Assembly: GCA_002399265.1 (NCBI GenBank)
Contig: DHDG01000039.1
Coordinates: 24,443-88,442 of the forward strand
Source: Firmicutes bacterium UBA4882
Lineage (GTDB): Bacteria; Bacillota; UBA4882
Length of the DNA stretch: 64,000 nucleotides
Direction of reading: 5' to 3'
In this document: in pieces, positions 16,614-25,732 of the stretch
How positions within the stretch are numbered: position 1 is the first letter of the stretch
Layout of the letters: every line of letters starts with the position of its first letter
The notes under the pieces: generated by a model
Seen by the model: only the letters and a program-made list of their open reading frames with translations
Databases searched by the model: none
Told to the model about the DNA's origin: nothing
Made by a program: the position numbers and the translations under genes

Positions 16614-17192
16614 TTACCTATATTGCCCGGAAGGGAAGAGGTTAAGCTCATAGAATCCGGAGGAGGTATCGTCAAAAATCGTCGCAGGATTCTGACCGGC
16701 AACTACTGACTTGATACTCCACGCCGAGGAAGAGCCATTACCAAGAGTTACCGGAAAATAATAGTGCCGATCTGTAAAAGGCGGGGCTTCTGTCGGAGAA
16801 TCTGACACCACTTGCACCTTGCGCTGCGGATTCTCTTGCGCGTAGCCATCCGGTTTGGCGTTGCGGACAAGTCCGTTCATTGAGAAAATCCCGATGAGCG
16901 CCGCCGCGGCAGCCAACATGAGACCCCGGCTGATCACTTTATGATTACCTGGCACAAATTCTATTGTTACGGAATGGCTTAATTCTTCTTTTACCAATGC
17001 TGAGAAATCATGATAAGGTTTGATGGATTCCAGGCGACCCAACAAACACCGAACCTCTTTCAATTGATCCAGCAAATCGTTGCATTGCCTGCAACTGACC
17101 AGGTGCTGGCGCACCTGCCGTTTTTCTTCAGCATCAAGCTCGTCATCGATAAAAGCCGACAACAGATGTGAAAGACGTGTACAATCCATCAT
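16614..17192 (-). CDS. Anti-sigma factor with N-terminal zinc finger
   Basis: 192 residues from ATG at 17192 (AGGAGG 8 bases upstream; the start overlaps nothing but lies 4 bases from the sigma gene stop). The N-terminus holds the ZAS signature CTRLSHLLSAFIDDELD...HLVSCRQC (H-x3-C-x2-C). One membrane segment (GLMLAAAAALIGIFSMNGLV) follows at about 85-105, and the rest is a presumed extracytoplasmic domain with no recognised fold. It should bind and silence the ECF sigma factor encoded immediately upstream until an envelope signal triggers release, probably by proteolysis. Confidence 0.88.
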   Translation of the reverse strand: MMDCTRLSHLLSAFIDDELDAEEKRQVRQHLVSCRQCNDLLDQLKEVRCLLGRLESIKPYHDFSALVKEELSHSVTIEFVPGNHKVISRGLMLAAAAALIGIFSMNGLVRNAKPDGYAQENPQRKVQVVSDSPTEAPPFTDRHYYFPVTLGNGSSSAWSIKSVVAGQNPATIFDDTSSGFYELNLFPSGQYR

Positions 17193-17196
17193 CACA

Positions 17197-17787
17197 CTAC
17201 CTCCTCTCACTACTGGAGGCTAAATAGGGCTGGAGTAATTCCCGCAGCTGCCTGCGCCCCCGGTGAATACGGGAACGAACCGTACCAATCGAACAATTTA
17301 AAATGTGCGAAATCTCCTCATATGAAAAACCTTGCACGTCGCAGAGTATAATTGCGGCGCGAAACTCGGGTGACAGTGTTTTCAATGCCTTGGCGAGAAC
17401 CCCCTGAAACTCCAAGCTTTCATAATCCTCAACTGGTCCCGCCGAATTGTCCGCAAGCTCACGCGTAATATCGCCCTCACTGGTACGTATGGGATTATCA
17501 AGTGATTCCTGACGAATTTTGCGATTCTTACGTACATGATCCAGATAAAGATTATGAATGATACGGTATACCCAGCGGTCAAAACATGTTCCGGGAGTAA
17601 ACTTGTCGTAATTCTTATAAGCCCGATAGAATGCCTCCTGAGTCAAATCCTTGGCCTCTTCGGGGTCGCCGGTCAGCCGGTAAGCAAAGTTGTACAGAGC
17701 GCGCTCATGCGTTTGCACCAGTTTCTCAAAAGAATCCCAGCCGTTTTCAAGACCAGTCGGCAATGAGAGCGCTTTGGATTGCAGCAT
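17197..17787 (-). CDS. ECF-type RNA polymerase sigma factor
   Basis: 196 residues; ATG at 17787 behind AGGAGGGG. Region 2 contains LYNFAYRLTGDPEEAKDLTQEAFYRAYKNYDKF and FDRWVYRIIHNLYLDHVRKNRK. Region 4 contains LSPEFRAAIILCDVQGFSYEEISHILNCSIGTVRSRIHRGRRQL, the helix-turn-helix for the -35 element. Closest in style to the SigW/RpoE group. Its partner anti-sigma gene follows, and an HtrA protease gene lies directly upstream on the same strand, suggesting an envelope-stress function. Confidence 0.93.
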   Translation of the reverse strand: MLQSKALSLPTGLENGWDSFEKLVQTHERALYNFAYRLTGDPEEAKDLTQEAFYRAYKNYDKFTPGTCFDRWVYRIIHNLYLDHVRKNRKIRQESLDNPIRTSEGDITRELADNSAGPVEDYESLEFQGVLAKALKTLSPEFRAAIILCDVQGFSYEEISHILNCSIGTVRSRIHRGRRQLRELLQPYLASSSERR

Positions 17788-17855
17788 ACAGACCCCTCCT
17801 CTTGCAGAGTAAGCTATTGAAATATCTTAGTGGAATAGAATATTGCTATCTTAAT

Positions 17856-17883
17856 TGTATAATTGATTGGCCCTGTTTGTCAA
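17856..17883 (-). promoter_or_regulatory. Sigma-A promoter of the ECF sigma operon
   Basis: Minus strand: TTGACA, 16-base spacer, TATACA. It lies within 9 bases of the end of the HtrA gene, so the sigma operon can be transcribed on its own. Confidence 0.75.
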
Positions 17884-17891
17884 AAGGATGG

Positions 17892-19100
17892 TCATTCCAG
17901 CGAATCGGGCATTTCCGTTAATTGGATCTGTATTGTACTGCGCTTCCCGTTGCGCAGTAGTTCAAAGCGGCAACGCTCACCCGGTTCTTTCGCACGAATA
18001 GCACCTTGAGCCTCCGAGGGAGTGTTAATTTCCTTTCCATCGATAGTGAGAATGATATCACCCGCTTCCAGGCCGGCTTTCTGCGCAGGACTGTTGGCGT
18101 AGATTTCGTAGACTACCACGCCGCGGCCAGGCATCACATTCAGCTGTGCTGCCAAGTCTTTGTTCAACTCCGCCAAAGTTACGCCCAGCCAGGAGCGGGG
18201 AACATATCCTTTAGTAATCATAATATCCAGCACTTCTTTAGCGGTATTGATCGGAACCGCAAACCCAATGCCTTGCGCAGACTGAATAATGGCGGTATTA
18301 ATTCCGATAACCCGCCCATTCAGGTCCACTAATGGACCGCCGCTATTGCCAGGATTAATGGCGGCATCGGTCTGGATAAAACCGCCTTCTCCATCAAGCG
18401 AGCGCCCCAATCCGCTAATAATGCCAGCTGTGACGGTGTCTTTCAATCCGTATGGGTTCCCGATGGCCAGAACCCACTGTCCCGGTTCCAGAGTAGATGA
18501 GTCACCCAGCTCTACTACAGGAAGGTTTTCGCCAGGGATTTTTAAAACGGCGAGGTCATTAACTTTATCTTTGCCGACTACCGTAGCTTGATATTTACGC
18601 CCATCCGCCAGCGAGACTGTTACTTCGTCTGCACCACTGACGACGTGTTCGTTGGTTAGCACATAACCATCCTTGGAGATAACGAAACCAGAGCCCTTGC
18701 CGGTGGTTTCCTGCGGCGTTTGGGGCATCGGCATAAAGCCGAAAAAGAAGTTATTGAAATTGTTATTGCCACTGGAGCGAGTCACTGTATCAATGTTAAC
18801 CACCGCAGCGGCTACCTTTTTCCTGGCCTGAACAATCGGCTCGTCTTTCCAGTTCTGTGGTAATGAAATCGGAGTTGAGGATTCGGAAGGCGAAACACCA
18901 ACATTTCGACTTTTGGCTGTCTCATCAGGTTCTAATACCGATCCGCCTTTGGCAGTTTCGGAAATCGAGTTTTTATCAGAAGGAATAACCCCGGCAACCG
19001 CCAAAGTAATTACACTAGTGAACACTGAAGCAAAAATGGCTACTATCAAGACGATAAGTAAAGGATCAAAGGATTTTCCGCGCCTAAAATTGCTTGTCAC
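17892..19100 (-). CDS. htrA: HtrA/DegP-like trypsin-type serine protease with PDZ domain
   Basis: 402 residues from GTG at 19100, with GGAGGT 7 bases upstream; a GTG five codons earlier overlaps that site. One N-terminal membrane anchor at about 14-38, a Ser/Pro linker, then the S1C protease domain with His152 (TNEHVV), Asp182 (NDLAVLK) and Ser253 (NPGNSGGPL). A C-terminal PDZ domain begins near SWLGVTLAELN and includes YANSPAQKAGLEAGDIIL. Acts outside the cytoplasmic membrane to degrade misfolded proteins. The ECF sigma/anti-sigma genes follow on the same strand. Confidence 0.95.
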   Translation of the reverse strand: MTSNFRRGKSFDPLLIVLIVAIFASVFTSVITLAVAGVIPSDKNSISETAKGGSVLEPDETAKSRNVGVSPSESSTPISLPQNWKDEPIVQARKKVAAAVVNIDTVTRSSGNNNFNNFFFGFMPMPQTPQETTGKGSGFVISKDGYVLTNEHVVSGADEVTVSLADGRKYQATVVGKDKVNDLAVLKIPGENLPVVELGDSSTLEPGQWVLAIGNPYGLKDTVTAGIISGLGRSLDGEGGFIQTDAAINPGNSGGPLVDLNGRVIGINTAIIQSAQGIGFAVPINTAKEVLDIMITKGYVPRSWLGVTLAELNKDLAAQLNVMPGRGVVVYEIYANSPAQKAGLEAGDIILTIDGKEINTPSEAQGAIRAKEPGERCRFELLRNGKRSTIQIQLTEMPDSLE

Positions 19101-19320
19101 TTGGATTACCTCCACTCACTGAATTGTATGAAATGGGTCTGTCAAATTAAACATGCTGTTACCGCGGCTTCTGTCTAAAAAAACGATTGAAAGACTAAAA
19201 AGTTCCTGAGCGATTACTTGAGCGGTAGCCTAGGCTGTCATTAGTGCGCCTTATCTCAGATTTTATCCGCCAAATCAGGAGGAAATGGGCTGGTGGGGTG
19301 GAATAAAGGTGAGAGAAAGC

Positions 19321-19340
19321 ATGTGCGCAATTGTGCACAT
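19321..19340. repeat. Near-perfect 20-bp inverted repeat before yicC
   Basis: ATGTGC-gCAATTGt-GCACAT: symmetric except for one central pair, 21 bases before the yicC start. It could be an operator or, with the TTTTG that follows, a weak hairpin. The 261-base gap between htrA and yicC shows nothing else clear. Confidence 0.4.
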
Positions 19341-19361
19341 TTTGCTAAAAGGGGATAGAAC

Positions 19362-20240
19362 ATGGCACTTAGTATGACGGGTTTTGGCCGTGGAGAATAT
19401 AGCAGTCCGTTCTATAAAGTAAAAATCGAGATTCGCAGCGTTAATCATCGCTATTTGGACCTTTCTTTTCGAATCCCCCGGGCCTATCAGATTCTGGAAG
19501 ATAAACTCAGAACGGTTCTCAACGAAAGCCTTGCGCGCGGCAAGGTTGATATTACTGTTGCAATTCAGCCTGCTTTAGAATCCGAAAAAAAGGTTGAAGT
19601 TGACTGGGGTCTAGCCGATGGATATGTGGCTGCCCTTAATGCGATCAAAGAGCGTTATGGCTTAGCCGACGAGCTTTCACTAGGCTCATTGCAGATCATG
19701 CCGGATATTATTAAACCGGCCGAAAACGAACAGGATCTCGAAGTACTCTGGGATGCGGTGCAGCCTGCGCTGATGGAAGCTATTGAAACCCTCCTTGCAA
19801 CCAGAAAGCGCGAAGGCAGCGCTATGGCAGCAGATGTTGCCAATCGGTTGGCCACAATTACTGAGCTGACGAAGCAAGTAGCTGAACGCGCGCCCGCCGT
19901 AACTGAGTCTTACCGTAACCGTTTGGAAAAGCGGCTGGCAGAACTAGATTTAGATGTGATGGCCGATCCTGCGCGGATCGCAACCGAAATTGCGCTATAC
20001 GCTGATCGTACCAATATTGATGAAGAAATAACCAGACTGCAGAGCCATCTTGTTCAAGGCCGCGATTTGCTGAAGTCTACTGATTCAATTGGTCGGCGCT
20101 TTGATTTTCTGCTTCAAGAACTAAACCGCGAAGCCAACACGATTGGTTCAAAGGCCAACGATCTGGCTTTGTCAAATATTGTAATCGAAGTAAAAAGTGA
20201 GCTCGAGAAGATACGTGAACAGATTCAAAACATTGAATAG
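19362..20240 (+). CDS. yicC: YicC/YloC-family endoribonuclease
   Basis: 292 residues; ATG after AAAGGGGATAGAAC. Starts MTGFGRGE and has the family signatures EIRSVNHRYLDLSFRIPR and, at the C-terminus, IGRRFDFLLQELNREANTIGSKANDLALSNIVIEVKSELEKIREQIQNIE. E. coli YicC and B. subtilis YloC are endoribonucleases. Full length for the family. First gene of a block continuing through remA and gmk, as in many Firmicutes. Confidence 0.95.
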   Translation: MALSMTGFGRGEYSSPFYKVKIEIRSVNHRYLDLSFRIPRAYQILEDKLRTVLNESLARGKVDITVAIQPALESEKKVEVDWGLADGYVAALNAIKERYGLADELSLGSLQIMPDIIKPAENEQDLEVLWDAVQPALMEAIETLLATRKREGSAMAADVANRLATITELTKQVAERAPAVTESYRNRLEKRLAELDLDVMADPARIATEIALYADRTNIDEEITRLQSHLVQGRDLLKSTDSIGRRFDFLLQELNREANTIGSKANDLALSNIVIEVKSELEKIREQIQNIE

Positions 20241-20253
20241 GGAGGTGAGAATT

Positions 20254-20562
20254 TTGGCCTTGCCAAAGCTTACTCCGGAAGAGAAACTGAAAGCTCTGAA
20301 GAAGGCACAGGAAATGCGGAGTCAGCGGGCTCGCATAAGGCATCAACTCAAATCTGGTCAAACTAATATTCGCGCTATTCTCGATCAAACTTCTGATGAT
20401 GTAGTCGCAAAAATGCGAGTTGCTTACCTGATCGAATCATTGCCACGGATTGGAAAAGTTCGTACCCGGAAAATCATGACCGAACTTGGTATTGATGAAA
20501 CACGCCGTATCCAGGGGCTCGGGATCAGGCAAAAGAAAGCCCTCCTGGAAAAGTTGGGATAG
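20254..20562 (+). CDS. mihF: Actinobacterial-type integration host factor homologue (H2TH DNA-binding)
   Basis: 102 residues from TTG at 20254, with GGGAGGTGAG upstream; a frame back to 20197 overlaps yicC and is rejected. ALPKLTPEEKLKALKKAQEMRSQRARIR is followed by SLPRIGKVRTRKIMTELGIDETRRIQGLGIRQKKALLEKL, a helix-two-turn-helix with a PRIGKxR loop as in mycobacterial mIHF. That protein binds DNA and shapes the nucleoid. The homologue is found between yicC and remA/gmk in some Firmicutes; its role there is not established. Confidence 0.85.
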   Translation: MALPKLTPEEKLKALKKAQEMRSQRARIRHQLKSGQTNIRAILDQTSDDVVAKMRVAYLIESLPRIGKVRTRKIMTELGIDETRRIQGLGIRQKKALLEKLG

Positions 20563-20572
20563 TCATGATACG

Positions 20573-20610
20573 TCCGGGCAGGATAAGCCTGCCCGGATCA
20601 TGTCTTTTTT
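20573..20610 (+). terminator. Hairpin after mihF
   Basis: TCCGGGCAGG-ataa-GCCTGCCCGGA is a strong stem, but the T-run (20605-20610) begins eight bases later. It may therefore be a partial terminator or processing site before remA. Confidence 0.55.
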
Positions 20611-20666
20611 GGTTCAGAAGTGAATGATAATAACCGCTATGTCAGTGCCTGGAAGGGGGAACCCTA

Positions 20667-20933
20667 GTGGAAATAAAGCTCATCAACATCGGCTTTGGCA
20701 ATATTGTCGCAGCTAATCGTATTATCGCCATCGTCAGCCCGGAATCGGCGCCAATCAAGCGAATTATTCAGGAAAGTCGTGACCGCGGAATGCTGATCGA
20801 TGCAACTTATGGTCGACGTACCAGAGCTGTCATTATTACCGACAGCGACCATGTTATTCTTTCAGCAGTACAACCGGAGACTGTTGCTAATCGGCTTTCC
20901 AGCAAAGACAACAGCTCCGATCCTGAGGACTGA
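20667..20933 (+). CDS. remA: RemA-family (DUF370) regulator
   Basis: 88 residues from GTG at 20667 with GGAAGGGGG upstream. [65 protein letters not shown] matches the whole DUF370 family; the [17 protein letters not shown] core is diagnostic. B. subtilis RemA is a DNA-binding activator of matrix genes. The position just before gmk is the standard Firmicute arrangement. Confidence 0.93.
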   Translation: MEIKLINIGFGNIVAANRIIAIVSPESAPIKRIIQESRDRGMLIDATYGRRTRAVIITDSDHVILSAVQPETVANRLSSKDNSSDPED

Positions 20934-20945
20934 GCAGGGTTGAAA

Positions 20946-21584
20946 ATGTCAGACAAAGCAGTGATTGAAAAAGGAATTTTATTAGTAATCTCAGGGCCTT
21001 CCGGAGTCGGAAAAAACAGCGTACTCAACCGGGTGCTGGAATTATCTCCGTGTGTTTATTCCATATCCGCCACTACGAGAACCCCGCGTCCAGGTGAAGT
21101 GGATGGCAAAAATTATTATTTTTACTCGCCAGACGAATTCCAAAAAGAGATTGACGATCATATGTTTTTGGAATGGGCTTGCGTCTACGGCGATTATTAT
21201 GGTACCCCTGCCGCGCTTGTCAATGATACGCTTAACAAGGGCCAAGATGTGGTACTGGATCTCGACATCCAGGGTGCCAGACAAGTGCGTGCCGCTATGC
21301 CTGAGGCAGTGTTGGTTTTCCTGTATCCGCCATCTCTGCAAGAGTTGTGCAACCGCTTAAGGCATCGGGGTACAGAAAAGGTCGATGCGCAGATCAAACG
21401 ATTGGACTACGTGAAAGAAGAATTGGCAGCCGTCAATGAGTATGATTATTTGGTAATTAACGATGATCTCGATAAAGCTGTAGATCAAATCATACATATT
21501 TGGCAGGCTGAGAAATTGCGCGTCTCCAGAAAAAATACCGCCTTTCTGAACGAGTGTTTTTTTGATAAGGGTCAAAGAGGTTAG
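20946..21584 (+). CDS. gmk: Guanylate kinase
   Basis: 212 residues from ATG at 20946 (GCAGGG upstream; a TTG at 20940 is a less likely alternative). Phosphorylates GMP to GDP. P-loop ISGPSGVGKN, GMP-binding SATTRTPRPGEVDGKNYYF and LDIDIQGA-type LDLDIQGARQVR are present; lid motif RLRHRGTE follows. Full length for the family. The usual downstream rpoZ and coaBC genes are absent before priA. Confidence 0.95.
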   Translation: MSDKAVIEKGILLVISGPSGVGKNSVLNRVLELSPCVYSISATTRTPRPGEVDGKNYYFYSPDEFQKEIDDHMFLEWACVYGDYYGTPAALVNDTLNKGQDVVLDLDIQGARQVRAAMPEAVLVFLYPPSLQELCNRLRHRGTEKVDAQIKRLDYVKEELAAVNEYDYLVINDDLDKAVDQIIHIWQAEKLRVSRKNTAFLNECFFDKGQRG

Positions 21585-21648
21585 CTCAAAGTGGTTAGCT
21601 TAAGGCTAGTTTAGGCTGACTGCTGAGGATTAGCTAAAAAGCCTTTTG

Positions 21649-21680
21649 CCAGAGCCCGTTCGAACGGGCTCTGGTTGTTT
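21649..21680 (+). terminator. Rho-independent terminator after gmk
   Basis: CCAGAGCCCGTT and AACGGGCTCTGG form a perfect 12-bp stem with a minimal loop, followed by TTGTTT. Confidence 0.8.
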
Positions 21681-21698
21681 AATTCGGAGGAGATCCCC

Positions 21699-24236
21699 AT
21701 GAATGAAACCATATTTGTCAGAGTGGCATTACCCGTCCCCGGCGGCGACAACGGCATATTTCAATACTCAGTTCCTGAAGAACTGGCGTCCAAAGCTGTT
21801 TTGGGGGCGATGGTCACTGTTCCGCTTAGCAGCCGTAGAGTAACCGGATTTGTTGTCGGCTGCGATGATGTGCCTTTAGCCGGTGTCAGAATTAGACCCA
21901 TTCTCGCGGTTGAGGATCAGCCATTGATTTTGCCGCATTTACTCAATCTGGGCGGTACTTGGCTACCTCAACAATACTGTGCCTCGCCGTATTATGGCCT
22001 GCGTTTGATGGTGCCACCTTCCGGTTCCGCGGGCACAAGGGTTACTGTTAAGCCTGAATATGAAACTGTGGCACAGAGCATTGAATGTTATCACTTTCCG
22101 CCGGCCGTTCAGGATCAGCTGCTGGAGTTGCTTCCGGAGTGCGCTACCAGCGGCCTGAGCATGCAAGAAATCAGGCATCGACTTGATAAGCAAGCGATGC
22201 TGGCCTTTAAAACACTGCTTAACGAAGGAATTTTCTTTAATGAGAAAATTAAGGCCCGCGGCAATGATAGCGCGAAATCTGCCGCCAGGCTATTTGCGAT
22301 AAAGGCCAATCTGGATCGGGAAGGGCTAAAGCGAAAACAAGCTGCCAGGGAGCTTACCGCAAGGCAGTTTGAAATAGCGGCCAAACTAATCGGGGCAGAA
22401 CCCGCCAATATTTCCAAATTGGCTGTCGCCGCCGGATGCGCACCTGCTACCCTCAAGAATCTAATCGAAAAGGACATTCTTAGCGCAGCGACAACGGAGT
22501 CACTGGGGCTGGGGACGGGCGCGGGGGCGGGACAACAGCTGGCTGCCAGCGAATCCCGGACCAGTTGCGCACTGGAACAGCCTCCGGAATTAACCCCGGA
22601 TCAGCAAACTGCTGTCGCGCAAATACGGCAAGCATTACATGACAAGGCACCAACTGTTTTCTTACTGCATGGCATTACCGGCAGTGGGAAAACAGAAGTC
22701 TACCTGCGTGTCATTGCAGACGTCTTGGAACGTCAGCAGCAAGCTCTGTTGATTGTGCCGGAGATCTCTCTAACTCCTCAATTAATGAATCGTGTCAGGG
22801 CACGCTTTGGTAACCAGGCAGCCATCCTTCACAGCGCGTTGCCGGCAGCACAGCGGCGCAGTGAATGGCATCGGATCGCAGAAGGGCAAGCGCCCCTGGT
22901 GGTAGGCGCCCGTTCCGCTCTGTTTGCCCCATTGGCAAATCCGGGCGTGATTATCTTGGATGAAGAGCATGAAAACAGCTATAAACAAGACGAAGCTCCG
23001 CGCTACCACACGCGAGAAGTTGCGGAGCATATGGTGCGCACCACTGGAGGCGTTCTGATATTGGGCAGTGCCACGCCAGCGATTGAGACCTATTATCGCA
23101 GCGAAAATGATCAAATGCGGCGTCTGACGCTGCCATCCAGAATTGGCAACCGGTCTTTGGCGGAGACCACTGTTGTTGATATGAGAGAAGAGCTAAAGAA
23201 GGGGAATCGCACAATCTTCAGTCAGTCACTGCGCGCAGCCGTCACGGAAACTCTGCAGCGGCATGAACAATGCATTCTGTTTCTGAATAGGCGAGGCTAT
23301 TCTACATTTGTGCTATGCCGGGAATGTGGTCATGTAATGAAATGCCCGCATTGCGATGTCAGTCTGACCTACCATGACCCCGACACCATGCTTTGTTGTC
23401 ACTATTGCGGTTTTGAGCAACGCTCACCGGAAATATGTCCCCATTGCGGCGGGAGTGCAATCCGCTTCTTTGGCACGGGGACGCAGAAAGTGCAGGCGGA
23501 ACTGAAGCAGCTTTTCCCGCAAGCCCGTGTCGCTCGCATGGATGCCGATACCACAGCGCGCAAAGGCAGTCATGAACAGTTCTATAACGCCTTCGCACGT
23601 CATGAGATTGATATCCTCGTTGGCACGCAAATGGTTGCGAAAGGCCTCGATATCCCAAATGTCACATTGGTAGGCATTATTTCTTCTGATACTGCCCTGC
23701 ATTTACCTGACTTTCGGGCTGCGGAACGCACGTTTCAGCTCATTACACAGGTTTCAGGCAGAGCCGGGCGGGGGACACGACCCGGTAAGGTCATTCTCCA
23801 GACTTATAATCCGTCCCATTACAGCATTGAAATGGCGGCCAGACAGGATTATCCGTCTTTTTATGAGAAAGAGATTCAGTTCAGGGAGGAAGGCTGGTAC
23901 CCTCCATTTAGCCGTCTCATTAGCTTTACAGCTCTAGCTGCAGACGAGGAGGCCGCGGAACAAATTCTGGCAGAAACGGCCGACAATCTATCGGAGCGAA
24001 TTAGCGCATTAAACAAGGTGCGGCCGGCCCAAAAAGGCATCCGGTCCGAAATTCTGGGACCGATACCGGCGCCCATTGCACGCATTCAAAATAGATATCG
24101 CAGCCGGTTGGTGCTTAAAATCGACACCGATATTAGCCCGGCTGACTTGCTGGACAACGAGTTGGCTGCCAAGCTACGTTCACCAGGTAAAGGAATTTCC
24201 GTGACAGTCGATATTAATCCCTATTCCATTGTATAA
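21699..24236 (+). CDS. priA: Primosomal replication restart helicase PriA
   Basis: 845 residues from ATG at 21699 behind CGGAGGAGAT. N-terminal DNA-binding region, then a superfamily 2 helicase with Walker A GITGSGKTEVYLR (about 325), DEEH box (about 421) and GSATPA. The inserted zinc-binding region at about 539-582 has paired CxxC motifs (CRECGHVMKCPHC, CCHYCG, CPHCGG). Motifs V/VI: GTQMVAKGLDIPNV and QVSGRAGRG. It reloads the replisome at stalled forks. Confidence 0.97.
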   Translation: MNETIFVRVALPVPGGDNGIFQYSVPEELASKAVLGAMVTVPLSSRRVTGFVVGCDDVPLAGVRIRPILAVEDQPLILPHLLNLGGTWLPQQYCASPYYGLRLMVPPSGSAGTRVTVKPEYETVAQSIECYHFPPAVQDQLLELLPECATSGLSMQEIRHRLDKQAMLAFKTLLNEGIFFNEKIKARGNDSAKSAARLFAIKANLDREGLKRKQAARELTARQFEIAAKLIGAEPANISKLAVAAGCAPATLKNLIEKDILSAATTESLGLGTGAGAGQQLAASESRTSCALEQPPELTPDQQTAVAQIRQALHDKAPTVFLLHGITGSGKTEVYLRVIADVLERQQQALLIVPEISLTPQLMNRVRARFGNQAAILHSALPAAQRRSEWHRIAEGQAPLVVGARSALFAPLANPGVIILDEEHENSYKQDEAPRYHTREVAEHMVRTTGGVLILGSATPAIETYYRSENDQMRRLTLPSRIGNRSLAETTVVDMREELKKGNRTIFSQSLRAAVTETLQRHEQCILFLNRRGYSTFVLCRECGHVMKCPHCDVSLTYHDPDTMLCCHYCGFEQRSPEICPHCGGSAIRFFGTGTQKVQAELKQLFPQARVARMDADTTARKGSHEQFYNAFARHEIDILVGTQMVAKGLDIPNVTLVGIISSDTALHLPDFRAAERTFQLITQVSGRAGRGTRPGKVILQTYNPSHYSIEMAARQDYPSFYEKEIQFREEGWYPPFSRLISFTALAADEEAAEQILAETADNLSERISALNKVRPAQKGIRSEILGPIPAPIARIQNRYRSRLVLKIDTDISPADLLDNELAAKLRSPGKGISVTVDINPYSIV

Positions 24237-24267
24237 TAGAACTGTGGGATAACTGAGGAGGGCTATT

Positions 24268-24741
24268 ATGGCTATACTTCCAATTCGCGAGTTTGAAGAT
24301 CCGATTTTAAGAAAAAAGGCTCTGCCGGTGGAGAAGATCACACGGCGAACCCAGAGAATTATTAAGGATATGATAGAGACCTTACACGACGCGGAAGGTG
24401 CAGGATTAGCCGCGCCGCAAATAGGCCTTTCGGAGCGCATGATTGTGGTCGATGTTGGCGAAGGACCGATTGCGCTCATTAATCCGCAAATTCTTGAGGC
24501 TGATGGCTCTCAGCGCGATGTTGAAGGATGCCTTAGTCTCCCAGGGGTAAGTGGCTACGTGACACGTAAGGACCGTGTTGTCGTAGAAGGGCTTAATGAG
24601 AATGGGAAGGCTGTGCGCCTTGAAGCAAAAGGTCTTATGTCGCGTGCATTCCAACATGAAATCGACCATTTGGACGGGAAGCTGTTTGTTGACTATCTTC
24701 CGCAGGATAAGGCGCATAATAAGACAGGTAATCCAAAATGA
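24268..24741 (+). CDS. def: Peptide deformylase
   Basis: 157 residues; GAGGAGGGC upstream of ATG. Removes the formyl group from nascent N-formylmethionine. All three signature motifs are present: GAGLAAPQIG (about 44), EGCLSLPG (Cys metal ligand, about 86) and HEIDHLDG (H130, E131, H134). The stop overlaps the fmt start (ATGA), giving translational coupling of deformylase and formyltransferase. Confidence 0.97.
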   Translation: MAILPIREFEDPILRKKALPVEKITRRTQRIIKDMIETLHDAEGAGLAAPQIGLSERMIVVDVGEGPIALINPQILEADGSQRDVEGCLSLPGVSGYVTRKDRVVVEGLNENGKAVRLEAKGLMSRAFQHEIDHLDGKLFVDYLPQDKAHNKTGNPK

Positions 24742-25706
24742 TGGTAGCATCCAAAATACGGACAGTTTTTATGGGTTCTCCCGAGTTCGCTGTGGAATCA
24801 TTGAAGGCCCTTCATCAATGCAGCTTTATTGAGTTGTTAGGAGTCGTAACGCAACCGGATCGACCCAAAGGGCGCGGCTTAAAGATTCAGCCGCCACCTG
24901 TAAAGGTTTTTGCGGAGCAAATTGGTATCCCTGTATGGCAACCGGAGCGCGTTGCTGCACCGGATTTTATGGCGCAGATGCGATTACTCAGCCCTGAGTT
25001 AATCGTTGTGGTCGCGTTTGGACAGAAAATACCGACGGCATTGCTGGAACTACCACCTTTGGGATGCATTAATGTGCATGGCTCGTTATTGCCGGAGTAT
25101 AGGGGAGCCGCTCCAATTCATCGAGCTATTATCGATGGTCGCACCGTTACGGGTGTAACCACCATGTATTTAGATGCGGGTTGGGACACTGGCGACATGA
25201 TTCTGAAACGGGAATTGACCATCGCTCCGGATGAGACGGTTGGCAGTCTTCACGACCGCATGGCCTTGGCTGGCGGCGGATTATTGGCTCAGACGGCAAC
25301 GTGCATTCGTAACGGAAACGCTCCGCGTATCGCCCAAGATCATCAAAAAGCGACCTACGCGCCGAAGTTGAACTCGGCAGACGGCTTGATCCATTGGGAT
25401 CAATCAGCCTTGGAAATTGGCAATCTCATTCGGGGCTTAGATCCCTGGCCATCCGCTTTTACCTATTATGGTGATCGGCAGTTGCGGCTTTACTGTCCTG
25501 AGGTAATTGACCAGGATGTACGGAACTTTCCAAGCGGTGCAATCGTTAAAATAGATAAGGGGCAAGGTTTTATCGTTAGCACGGGTAAGGGCAGTCTGCT
25601 CATCAAAGAAGTACAGCCTGCTGGCAAAAAAAGAATGTCGGCGGGGGCTTTTCTCCAAGGCTACCCTCTGGAGCAGGGCGATCGGTTCGAGAGTAGGGTT
25701 CCTTAA
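24738..25706 (+). CDS. fmt: Methionyl-tRNA formyltransferase
   Basis: 322 residues. Formylates initiator Met-tRNA using 10-formyltetrahydrofolate. Contains FMGSPEFAV, TQPDRPKGRG, the formyl-transfer motif NVHGSLLPEYRGAAPIH (His114) with DAGWDTGDM, and the C-terminal OB-like domain from about 205. Starts within the last codon of def. Confidence 0.97.
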   Translation: MMVASKIRTVFMGSPEFAVESLKALHQCSFIELLGVVTQPDRPKGRGLKIQPPPVKVFAEQIGIPVWQPERVAAPDFMAQMRLLSPELIVVVAFGQKIPTALLELPPLGCINVHGSLLPEYRGAAPIHRAIIDGRTVTGVTTMYLDAGWDTGDMILKRELTIAPDETVGSLHDRMALAGGGLLAQTATCIRNGNAPRIAQDHQKATYAPKLNSADGLIHWDQSALEIGNLIRGLDPWPSAFTYYGDRQLRLYCPEVIDQDVRNFPSGAIVKIDKGQGFIVSTGKGSLLIKEVQPAGKKRMSAGAFLQGYPLEQGDRFESRVP

Positions 25707-25732
25707 TATATCCTAAAAGAAGGTGGTTGTAA

